Positions 16,740 through 24,082 of a stretch of DNA of 64,000 nucleotides are shown here, one piece after another (the stretch's first letter is position 1; each line of letters begins with the position of its first letter). The stretch comes from Caenibius tardaugens NBRC 16725 (lineage in GTDB: Bacteria; Pseudomonadota; Alphaproteobacteria; Sphingomonadales; Sphingomonadaceae): positions 3,022,001-3,086,000 of the forward strand of contig NZ_CP034179.1 in assembly GCF_003860345.1 (NCBI RefSeq), given 5' to 3'. Both the position numbers and the translations under genes were made by a program. The notes under the pieces are model-generated. The model ran no database searches, had not been told where the DNA came from, and saw only the letters and a program-made list of their open reading frames with translations.

Positions 16740-16767
16740 TTGACGGTAAATGTCAATAAAGTTGACG
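16740..16767. promoter_or_regulatory. TGTCAA-N5-TTGACG operator plus half-site upstream of the SDR operon
   Basis: A full site lies at 16751-16767 (TGTCAA-N5-TTGACG). AAAGTTGACG occurs at 16736-16745 and again at 16758-16767, so a half-site sits exactly 22 bp before the equivalent half of the full site, the same spacing seen at 13292/13314. It lies about 77 bases before the SDR start. Confidence 0.55.
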
Positions 16768-16843
16768 CTATGCGATTCGTCGGGTATGTGAAACTTGAGG
16801 CATTCGCCAGAAAACAACGGTGTGGAGAGGGGCAGTGGCTTCC

Positions 16844-17602
16844 ATGAATGGCCGCAATGTGTTGCTTACAGGGGCATCCTCCGGAGTCGGACGCCATCTC
16901 GCGCGCTTGCTGGGTGCGAAGGGCGCGAATGTCATCTGTTGCGCCCGCAGGCAGGCGGAACTCGATAGCCTGGTTGTAGAAATAGAAGCCGCTGGCGGGC
17001 AGGCGCTCGCGCAAGTGTGCGATGTCACGGATGCCGCGTCGGTGGCGGCTGCGTTCGATGCCGCCGAAGAACGCTTCGGGCTGGTGGATTCGACGATTGT
17101 CAACGCAGGCATCACCAATGCGATGCCTGCCATCAGAATGTCGGTCGAGTCGTTCGATCAGCTGATGGCGATCAATCTGCGCGGTGCGTTTCTTACCGCA
17201 CGCGAAGCCGGTGCGCGGTTGATTGCTGCGGGTGAGGGCGGCCTTACCCGACCGCGCCGTGTGGTGTTCATCGCCTCGACTGCCGGGCGCAAGCCCGAGC
17301 GTGGCGCGGCGGCTTATGGTGCGAGCAAGGCGGGCATGATCATGATGGCCAAGACGCTCGCGCTGGAATGGGCGCGCCATGAGATCAACGTCAACGCGGT
17401 TCTGCCCGGCTTCATGCCGACAGATATCATTGCCGATTATCTCGATAGCGAAGCGGGTCAGAAGCAGATCGCGGGCTGGCCGCGCAAGCGGACCATGCCG
17501 GTCGAAGATCTCGATGCGGCGATGCTGTTCCTGCTTTCGGCAGGCTCGCGCTCGGTATCGGGCATCGAACTCGTTGTCGACGATACGCAATCACTGGCCT
17601 GA
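16844..17602 (+). CDS. Short-chain dehydrogenase/reductase (SDR)
   Basis: A classical SDR of about 252 residues oxidising an alcohol or reducing a ketone with NAD(P). The cofactor motif TGASSGVGRHLA is at the N-terminus, NAGITN replaces NNAG in the middle, the catalytic serine is in FIASTAGRK and the active-site YGASKAG follows. The acceptor-side end SVSGIELVVDDTQS is normal. Two starts are possible: GTG at 16835, 4 bases after GGAGAGGGG, or ATG at 16844; I chose the ATG. It is the first gene of the long operon running to 28185. Confidence 0.9.
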   Translation: MNGRNVLLTGASSGVGRHLARLLGAKGANVICCARRQAELDSLVVEIEAAGGQALAQVCDVTDAASVAAAFDAAEERFGLVDSTIVNAGITNAMPAIRMSVESFDQLMAINLRGAFLTAREAGARLIAAGEGGLTRPRRVVFIASTAGRKPERGAAAYGASKAGMIMMAKTLALEWARHEINVNAVLPGFMPTDIIADYLDSEAGQKQIAGWPRKRTMPVEDLDAAMLFLLSAGSRSVSGIELVVDDTQSLA

Positions 17603-17626
17603 AGGCCTGAGGAAGGGAAGCATACC

Positions 17627-18210
17627 ATGTCTGAACATCCGCAAGCGCGTCCGATCAAGGGGGTGCATCACACCGCGTTCCGCTGCCGTGACGCTGCGCA
17701 GACCATCTGGTTTTACCGGGATGTCCTGGGCCTGGTCGATCCGACCGGCGTGGTGTTGGAAGAAGTGACCGGTACGGGCGAGAACGACCCCTACATGCAT
17801 GTGTTTTTCCAGATGAAGAATGGGGAATACATCGCCTTTTTTGATGCGCCCGGTTCAGCCGATCCGGACTGGTTCGCCCGCAAGGAAAGCTTCGATATGC
17901 ACTATGCGTTCGAAGTGGCCTCGGAAGAGGACCTGCTGGCGATGCAGGCGCGCATACAAAGCTTTGGCGTGACCGCGCTGGGGCCTGTCGATCATCACGA
18001 TTTTGTCCGCTCGATCTATATGTACGATCCCAACGGCATCCAGATCGAACTGACCTATCGCCTGCCCGATCACGACAAGGTTCTGGGGCCGCAGCGGCTA
18101 CCTTCGATCAGCTTCTGGCAGATTGGCAGGCCCGCACCCGCGAGGAAAAAGTCGCCAAGTTCGGTGCGGAGGCGATTGATCGTCGCGCCCGCCGCCCGGC
18201 GCAGGTTTGA
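17627..18210 (+). pseudogene. VOC-family (glyoxalase/dioxygenase-fold) protein with a one-base frameshift
   Basis: The first 155 residues form a normal vicinal-oxygen-chelate domain: KGVHHTAFRCRDAAQTIWFYRDVLGL with a metal-ligand His, DMHYAFEVASEEDL, and DPNGIQIELTYR with the C-terminal Glu ligand. After LPDHDKVLG the frame is lost at a run of four G (18085-18088). With one more G the protein continues AAAATFDQLLADWQARTREEK and stops at TGA 18208, ten bases before the next gene, which is what this family and the operon spacing predict. Unshifted, the frame runs to 18910 inside the hydrolase gene and gives a senseless tail. The enzyme core is intact, so either a sequencing error or a recent mutation that may spare function is possible. 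Confidence 0.8.
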
Positions 18211-18221
18211 GGAGCGGGCCA

Positions 18222-19370
18222 ATGAGCGATCGTTACGAACGCATTCCCTATCTTGTGGTGTTCGACGAACAGAGCGCATTCAAGGACACTTACGCCGGCG
18301 AAATCGGCAAGGTGGTTATCGAAGCGCATCTGCTGAAGCCCGAAACGCCTTCGGATGCGGTGGTGGTGTTTTCGCATCCCATCGGCGGCGGTGCGTGGCT
18401 GCCGATGATGGCCGCGCTGGCCAAGCAGGGTGTGCACACGATCTATTGCAACACCCGCTATCGCGGCAACGACACCGCGCTGATCATGGAACGCGCGGTT
18501 ATGGATCTGGGTGCCTGTATCCGCGATGCGCGCGAACGGCTGGGCTACAAGAAGGTCTATCTCGGTGGCTGGTCGGGCGGGGGCGGCCTGTCCTTGTTCT
18601 ATCAGGCAGAAGCGCAGGACCCGCGCGTTACGCATACACCGGCGGGCGATCCCTACGATCTGACGGCTGCGAAGTTCGAACCCGTCGATGGTGTCATGCT
18701 GATCGCCGCGCATTTGTCACGCAATCTGACATTGACCGAATGGCTGGACCCGTCGGTGACGGACGAGGCCAATCCCTTCGTGCGGGATGCCTCGCTCAAT
18801 CTCTATGCCCCCGACGGCCCGCAAGCGCCCTATTCGGCCGAATTCCTGACCCGCTATCGGGCGGCGCAGATCGCGCGCAACCGGCGCATTACGGCATGGG
18901 TGAAGGATGAACTGGCCACTTTGAAAGCGGCCGGGCTGGAGCATCACGAACGGTGCTTCACCGTGCAGGGCACCATGGCCGATCCGCGTTTCCTTGATGC
19001 CACGCTCGATCCCAGCGATCGTCCGCCGAACTGGTGCATGCTGGGTGTGCCCTCTGTCGTGAATGACGGGCCGGTGGGGCTCGCGCGGTTCAGCACGCTG
19101 CGTTCGTGGCTGTCGCAATGGTCCTATGACGATTCCAATGCCGATGGGCTGAAATGCGCCGCGCGCATTACATCCCCGATGCTGGTGGTGGAAAACAGCG
19201 CCGACGATGCCTGCACCCCTGATCATGCGGCGCGCCTGATGGCGGCGGCGGTGAACTGCCCGATTGATCATCATGTCATCAAGGGCGCGAACCATTACTA
19301 CTTCGGTCAGCCAGCACAGGCCAAGGAAGCGGCGACGCTGATCCGTCAGTGGGTTGAAGCGCAGGGATGA
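18222..19370 (+). CDS. Alpha/beta hydrolase
   Basis: The 382-residue protein has the alpha/beta-hydrolase core: VVVFSHPIGGGAW with the oxyanion strand, the nucleophile elbow GGWSGGGG (Ser118), and near the C-terminus MLVVENSADDACTPDHAARLM with the acid and KGANHYYFGQ with the catalytic His. It could cleave a thioester, ester or carbon-carbon bond in the pathway; the exact reaction is unknown. It starts after GGAGCGGGCCA, 11 bases past the restored stop of the VOC gene, and its last four bases overlap the phosphotransferase start (ATGA), so the genes are tightly coupled. Confidence 0.88.
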   Translation: MSDRYERIPYLVVFDEQSAFKDTYAGEIGKVVIEAHLLKPETPSDAVVVFSHPIGGGAWLPMMAALAKQGVHTIYCNTRYRGNDTALIMERAVMDLGACIRDARERLGYKKVYLGGWSGGGGLSLFYQAEAQDPRVTHTPAGDPYDLTAAKFEPVDGVMLIAAHLSRNLTLTEWLDPSVTDEANPFVRDASLNLYAPDGPQAPYSAEFLTRYRAAQIARNRRITAWVKDELATLKAAGLEHHERCFTVQGTMADPRFLDATLDPSDRPPNWCMLGVPSVVNDGPVGLARFSTLRSWLSQWSYDDSNADGLKCAARITSPMLVVENSADDACTPDHAARLMAAAVNCPIDHHVIKGANHYYFGQPAQAKEAATLIRQWVEAQG

Positions 19371-20395
19371 CACAGGGCGCGCCTGATATTCCCGCGTTCG
19401 CGCATGCCATCGGCGAAGCTGCGGCTCTCGCCGGCTGTACAGGCGCGCGCGCGGAGAACATCAAACGCCTGTCGGGCGGGGCCAGCAAGGAAAGCTGGGC
19501 TTTCGATCTGGTGGCGCCTGACGGGGCGGTGACGCCGATGGTGCTGCGGCGCCAGCCTGCAGAAATGCGGTTCTCCTTCACAGGCGTGGAAAGTCTCGCT
19601 GCCGAAGCCGCGCTCTTGCGTGCAGCGGCGGCAGGCGGGGTACCGGTCCCGCAGGTATTCTTCGAGCTTCCGGAAGGGTCGTCTGCGGGCGAAGGCTATG
19701 CGATGGCCCGTATCGCGGGTGAAACGGTTGGCAGCCGTATTCTCAAATCGCCCGAATTGGCAGAAGCGCGCAAAGGGCTGGCCTATCAGTGCGGCGAAGT
19801 GCTGGCGCGTATTCACGCGGTGCCGGTAGACGATCTGAACGGGCTACCATCGTCCATGCCGGATGCGGAACTGGCCGCATTGGAGGCGCGCCATCGCGCC
19901 ACGGGGCAAGATCGTCCGGTGTTCGATTTCGCGTTTCGCTGGCTGGCTGAGAACCTGCCGCAGCAAGCGCCGCGCACACTGGTTCACGGAGATTTCCGTA
20001 ACGGAAATCTGATGATCGGTGCCGATGGCATCCGTGCCGTGCTCGATTGGGAACTGGCGCACGTGGGATCGCCCGTGTCGGATCTCGGCTGGCTGTGCGT
20101 GACGAGCTGGCGTTTCCAGTGTCCGGAAAATCCGGTCGGTGGTTTCGGTTCGCGCGAGGACCTGCTGTCAGGCTATTATGCAGCAGGCGGCGCGCCGGTG
20201 GATCTTGCGCATCTGCACGCATGGGAAGTGTTCCAGACTTTGTTCTGGGGCGTGATGTGCGCGGAAGTCGGAACCACCTTTATGGGCGGGGTGCGCAGTG
20301 TCGAAGGTGGGATGATCGCGCGCCGCGCATCGGAAACCGAATTCGATCTTTTGCGGCTGCTTTTGCCGGATCATGAGGCCTGGAATGCAGGATAA
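19367..20395 (+). CDS. APH-family phosphotransferase, LvaA/ACAD11-like hydroxyacyl-CoA kinase candidate
   Basis: The 342-residue kinase has the aminoglycoside-phosphotransferase fold: KRLSGGASKESWAFDL (nucleotide loop), VLRRQP with the lysine-equivalent region, LVHGDFRNGNLMI with the catalytic Asp, and AVLDWELAHVGSP with the metal-binding Asp. Family knowledge: LvaA of Pseudomonas putida and the kinase halves of ACAD10/ACAD11 phosphorylate 4-hydroxyacyl-CoAs so that a dehydrogenase-like partner can eliminate phosphate. The next gene is DUF6285, as expected for an LvaA/LvaB pair, and an ACAD10/11-like protein is at 15281. Inference: it removes a hydroxyl group from an acyl-CoA intermediate before beta-oxidation. 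Confidence 0.87.
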   Translation: MTQGAPDIPAFAHAIGEAAALAGCTGARAENIKRLSGGASKESWAFDLVAPDGAVTPMVLRRQPAEMRFSFTGVESLAAEAALLRAAAAGGVPVPQVFFELPEGSSAGEGYAMARIAGETVGSRILKSPELAEARKGLAYQCGEVLARIHAVPVDDLNGLPSSMPDAELAALEARHRATGQDRPVFDFAFRWLAENLPQQAPRTLVHGDFRNGNLMIGADGIRAVLDWELAHVGSPVSDLGWLCVTSWRFQCPENPVGGFGSREDLLSGYYAAGGAPVDLAHLHAWEVFQTLFWGVMCAEVGTTFMGGVRSVEGGMIARRASETEFDLLRLLLPDHEAWNAG

Positions 20396-20753
20396 GCCCG
20401 ACGCCCCGACGCTGCTGGCCGAAGTCCAGGCAGAGTTAAAGGCCGGGATCGCTCCCGGTTTCCAGCAGGCGGTTGCAGCCAATGCGATCGCGCTGGCGTT
20501 GCGCGAACAGGACAAGGCGGCGGCTGGTCACGCCGCCGAGCATGCCCGGCTGGTGGAGCTGCTGGCGCATGAAGGAAGCCTTGAAGCGCTGAATCGCCTG
20601 CTGGCCACCCGCATTCGCGAAGGCGTGCTGGACAGGAACGATAGCACGCTGACCCGGCACCTGATTCTGACTACGATCGAAAAGATGATCGTGGACCAGC
20701 CCCGTTACCCGGCGTTCCGGGCCTGGCGCGCAAGCTATGGAGAACAGGTATGA
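20385..20753 (+). CDS. DUF6285 protein, LvaB-like partner of the phosphotransferase
   Basis: This 122-residue, mostly helical protein (LLAEVQAELKAGIAPGFQQAVAANAIALALRE, then HEGSLEALNRLLATRIREG, both quoted in parts) matches the small partner found next to LvaA-type phosphotransferases. In levulinate catabolism LvaB is needed for the kinase step; the exact role here is by analogy. The ATG at 20385 overlaps the kinase gene by 11 bases and its own end overlaps the next gene by four bases. A distant copy of the same pair is at 40768-42106, with weak but recognisable similarity (A-x-x-L-x-x-R-E pattern and RHLI-like tail). Confidence 0.75.
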   Translation: MQDKPDAPTLLAEVQAELKAGIAPGFQQAVAANAIALALREQDKAAAGHAAEHARLVELLAHEGSLEALNRLLATRIREGVLDRNDSTLTRHLILTTIEKMIVDQPRYPAFRAWRASYGEQV

Positions 20754-21655
20754 CGTCGGTTGAAATCGTTGAAGTGGGTCCGCGCGATGGCCTGCAAAAC
20801 GAAAAACTGATCGTGGCGACGGCGGACAAGGTCGAACTGGCGCAACGCGCCATTGCCGCAGGGGTGAAGCGACTGGAAGTGACGAGCTTCGTTAATCCCA
20901 AACGCGTGCCGCAAATGGCCGATGCCGAAGATGTGGTGAAGCTGCTGGGCCGGCCCGAAGGGGTGACCCGGATTGGGCTGGTTCTCAACGAACAGGGCGC
21001 GCAGCGCGCGATAGATTGCGGGATGGACCAGTTGGGCGCCGTTGCCCTGGCAACCGACGCTTTCGGCATTCGCAACCAGAAGCAGACCAGCGCGGAATCG
21101 GTCGAGGTTGCACGGCGGATCATCGCCATGGGCAAGGCGGCCGGGCGCAGCGCACAGGTGACTATCTCGGTCGCTTTCGGCTGCCCGTTTGCGGGTGAAG
21201 TCGATCCTGCCCGCGTGGTCGCCATGGCGCGGCAACTGGCCGATGCCGGACCTTGCGAGATCGCCCTTGCCGATACGATCGGCGTGGCGGTACCGGGGCA
21301 GGTGTCGCGCTTGATCGCGGCGGTGCGCGCGGAAATCGGGGCGATCCCGGTGCGGGCGCATTTTCATGACACGCGCAACACCGCCATCGCCAATGTCTGG
21401 GCTGCCGTGGAAGCAGGCGCTGCCACGATCGATGCGGCCCTTGGCGGGCTGGGCGGCTGCCCGTTTGCACCCGGCGCAGCGGGCAACGTCGCGACCGAAG
21501 ATGTGATTTATCTGCTCGACCGTTCGGGCGTGACAACAGGCATCGATTTTGCCTCGCTGGTTACCTCATCGAAATGGCTGGGCGGCGTGATGGGGAAGGA
21601 ATTGCCATCAATGCTCGCGCGGGCTGGCGGCTTCCCCGAAGGGGAGGATGCGTAA
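20750..21655 (+). CDS. HMG-CoA lyase family enzyme
   Basis: The 301-residue TIM-barrel protein has VEIVEVGPRDGLQNEK at the N-terminus (catalytic Arg and metal Asp in GPRDGLQ), EVTSFVNPKRVPQMAD, SVAFGCPFAGEVDP, RAHFHDTRNTAIAN (metal His-x-His) and the HMG-CoA lyase signature GLGGCPFAPGAAGNVATED with the catalytic cysteine. The classical reaction splits 3-hydroxy-3-methylglutaryl-CoA into acetoacetate and acetyl-CoA; a related retro-aldol cleavage of a pathway acyl-CoA is equally possible. Its operon position with CoA transferase and thiolase supports branched-chain breakdown. Confidence 0.92.
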   Translation: MTSVEIVEVGPRDGLQNEKLIVATADKVELAQRAIAAGVKRLEVTSFVNPKRVPQMADAEDVVKLLGRPEGVTRIGLVLNEQGAQRAIDCGMDQLGAVALATDAFGIRNQKQTSAESVEVARRIIAMGKAAGRSAQVTISVAFGCPFAGEVDPARVVAMARQLADAGPCEIALADTIGVAVPGQVSRLIAAVRAEIGAIPVRAHFHDTRNTAIANVWAAVEAGAATIDAALGGLGGCPFAPGAAGNVATEDVIYLLDRSGVTTGIDFASLVTSSKWLGGVMGKELPSMLARAGGFPEGEDA

Positions 21656-22851
21656 TGCTGGCGGACAATACCGGAGCCTTGAAAGGGCTCAAAGTCGTGG
21701 AACTGGGGCAACTGATTGCTGGCCCGTTCTGCGGCCAGTTGCTGGGCGATATGGGCGCCGATGTGGTCAAGATCGAGCCGCCGGGCGCCGGCGATCCGAT
21801 GCGGCAATGGGGCAATGGCGAACACAAGGTGTGGTGGGAAGTCATCGGCCGCAACAAGCGGTCGGTTACCGCCAATCTGCGCGAACGTGACGGGCAGGAA
21901 CTGGCGCGCAAGCTGCTGGCCGATGCCGATATCATGATCGAGAATTTCAAGCCTGGCACAATGGAGAAGTGGGGGCTCGATCCCGCGAGGCTGCATGCGC
22001 TCAATCCGGGTCTGATCATCGTGCGGATATCGGGCTATGGGCAGACCGGACCTTATGCCGCGCGCGCGGGCTTTGGCGGCGTGGCGGAATCGATGGGGGG
22101 GTGGCGCGCAATCGTGGGCGATCCCGACCAGCCGCCGAGCCGTATGGGCGTATCCATCGGCGACACGTTGACCGCGACATATGCTTGTATGGGCGCACTT
22201 GCCGCACTGCGCGCCCGCGAAACCACCGGGCAAGGGCAGGTGATTGACGCCGCGCTGTATGAATCGGTGTTGCAGGTCATGGAAAGCCTGGTTGCGGAAT
22301 ACGATGTGATGGGCATTGTGCGCCAGCGTTCGGGGTCGATCCTGCCGGGCATTGCGCCGTCCAATGTCTATCGCTGCGCAGATGGCGAATACATGATTGG
22401 CGCCAATGGCGATGCCATTTTCGCACGGTTGACCGAAGCGATGGGGCAGCCGGAACTGGCCAGCGATCCGCGTTATGCCACACATATCGCGCGCGGTGAA
22501 AATCAGACTGAACTGGACCAGTTGATCGAACGTTGGACGCTGACGTTGACGATCGACCAACTCGAAGCGCTGATGGTCGAATACTCCATTCCGGCCGGAC
22601 GCATCTTCCGCGCACCGGATATGCTTGCCGATCCGCAGTATCAGGCGCGTGAGGCGATTGTTTCGCTACCCAATCCCGATCACGGCACGGTTCGCATGCA
22701 GGCATGCTTCCCGAAGCTGTCCGAGACCCCTTCCACCATCCGTCGTATCGCGCCGCGGTTTCCCGGTGAACACAATGCCGAAGTCTATGGCGAACGCCTG
22801 GGCCTCGACGCTGCGGCACTCGCTGACCTTGCCGCGCGCGGTTTGATCTGA
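21655..22851 (+). CDS. CaiB/BaiF family III CoA transferase
   Basis: This 398-residue protein moves CoA between acids. The N-terminus LKVVELGQLIAGPFCGQLLGDMGADVVKIE (in parts) is the family CoA-binding block; the catalytic aspartate is D170 in VSIGDTLTA, matching D169 of formyl-CoA transferase. Unlike the protein at 13488, it lacks the GHDINY racemase motif, so it is a true transferase. The start ATG at 21655 shares its first base with the TAA stop of the lyase, a sign of tight coupling. With the lyase it may activate an acid by using CoA from acetyl-CoA or succinyl-CoA. Confidence 0.92.
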   Translation: MLADNTGALKGLKVVELGQLIAGPFCGQLLGDMGADVVKIEPPGAGDPMRQWGNGEHKVWWEVIGRNKRSVTANLRERDGQELARKLLADADIMIENFKPGTMEKWGLDPARLHALNPGLIIVRISGYGQTGPYAARAGFGGVAESMGGWRAIVGDPDQPPSRMGVSIGDTLTATYACMGALAALRARETTGQGQVIDAALYESVLQVMESLVAEYDVMGIVRQRSGSILPGIAPSNVYRCADGEYMIGANGDAIFARLTEAMGQPELASDPRYATHIARGENQTELDQLIERWTLTLTIDQLEALMVEYSIPAGRIFRAPDMLADPQYQAREAIVSLPNPDHGTVRMQACFPKLSETPSTIRRIAPRFPGEHNAEVYGERLGLDAAALADLAARGLI

Positions 22852-22872
22852 CTTTTCTGGAGCACGAAGCCA

Positions 22873-24078
22873 ATGCAGGACGTTTACATTTACGATCATG
22901 TGCGCACACCGCGCGGCAAGGGCCGCCCGGATGGTGCGCTTCACGAAATTCCCCCGGTGCAGCTGGTCGCGCAGACGCTCGAAGCGTTGCAAACCCGCAA
23001 CGGGCTCGACACGGCGCTGCTCGACGATGTCGTGATCGGCTGTGCGCAGCCGGTTAGCGAACAGGGCGGCGTGCTGGCGCGCGCTGCGGTGATCAGCGCG
23101 GGTTACGCGCAGACTGTGGCCGCACAACAGGTCCACCGTTTCTGTGCCTCTGGCCTGGAAGGGGTCAACAATGTCGCCGCACAGATTGCGACCGGAATGG
23201 CCTGCGCCGGCGTAGGCGGCGGCGTGGAATCCATGAGCCGCGTCAAGATGGGGTACGACACCGGGGCCTGGGCGGCCGATCCCTGGGTCGCCTATCATAA
23301 CTATTACGCGCCGCAGGGGATTGGTGCAGACATCATCGCCACGCTGGAAGGTTACAGCCGCAATGATGTCGACAGCTATGCTGCCGAGAGCCAGCGCCGC
23401 GCTGGTATTGCATGGGACGAAGGTCGCTTCGCCCGGTCGATCGTGCCGGTCAGGGATGCAATGGGCGAAGTGATTCTGGACAACGACGAACATCGCCGTC
23501 CGACTACGACGGTGGAATCGTTGGCCAGCCTCAAACCGGCGTTCCCCGCTGCGGCAGGGATGGGTTACGCACGCGTGGCCAAAGAGCGGTACCCGCAGAT
23601 CGAAGAACTCAATCATGTCCATACCGGCGGCAATTCGTCAGGGATTGTCGATGGTGCCGGGGTCGTATTGCTGGGTAATGCCGATTTCGGAAAAGCTGCA
23701 GGTTTGACGCCGCGCGCGCGTATCCGGGGCTGGGCCACGATCGGTTCGGAACCGACGATCATGCTCACCGCACCGGTTGATGTCGCCAAGAAGGCGTTGA
23801 AGCACACCGGAATGACCAAGGACGATATCGACCTGTGGGAATTGAACGAGGCATTCGCCAGCGTTGTGCTGCGCTTCATGAATCATATGGACGTCGATCC
23901 GGCCCGGATGAACGTCAACGGCGGCGCGATCGCGCTGGGCCATCCACTGGGCGCGAGCGGGGCCATGATCCTCGGCACCGTGCTGGATGAACTGGAACGC
24001 CAAAACCTGAACACCGCAATGGCTTTGCTGTGCGCCGGCAACGGCATGGGCATCGCCACCATTATCGAGCGAGTCTGA
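22873..24078 (+). CDS. Thiolase (acyl-CoA C-acyltransferase)
   Basis: The 401-residue thiolase carries out the last, carbon-shortening step of beta-oxidation. The acyl-accepting Cys91 is in HRFCASGLEGVN, the catalytic His in NVNGGAIALGHPLGASGA, and the second Cys in LLCAGNGMG. An ELNEAFAS motif confirms the degradative thiolase group. It starts 21 bases after the CoA transferase behind TGGAGCACGAAGCCA and is followed at 4 bases by the FadJ-like gene, the usual thiolase/multifunctional-enzyme pair. Confidence 0.94.
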   Translation: MQDVYIYDHVRTPRGKGRPDGALHEIPPVQLVAQTLEALQTRNGLDTALLDDVVIGCAQPVSEQGGVLARAAVISAGYAQTVAAQQVHRFCASGLEGVNNVAAQIATGMACAGVGGGVESMSRVKMGYDTGAWAADPWVAYHNYYAPQGIGADIIATLEGYSRNDVDSYAAESQRRAGIAWDEGRFARSIVPVRDAMGEVILDNDEHRRPTTTVESLASLKPAFPAAAGMGYARVAKERYPQIEELNHVHTGGNSSGIVDGAGVVLLGNADFGKAAGLTPRARIRGWATIGSEPTIMLTAPVDVAKKALKHTGMTKDDIDLWELNEAFASVVLRFMNHMDVDPARMNVNGGAIALGHPLGASGAMILGTVLDELERQNLNTAMALLCAGNGMGIATIIERV

Positions 24079-24082
24079 TCCC

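Noticed and set aside
17627-18910. A 427-residue protein with a VOC N-terminus and a long unknown C-terminal half
   Set aside because: The C-terminal half is an out-of-frame reading of the alpha/beta hydrolase gene; a one-base deletion in a G run explains it better.
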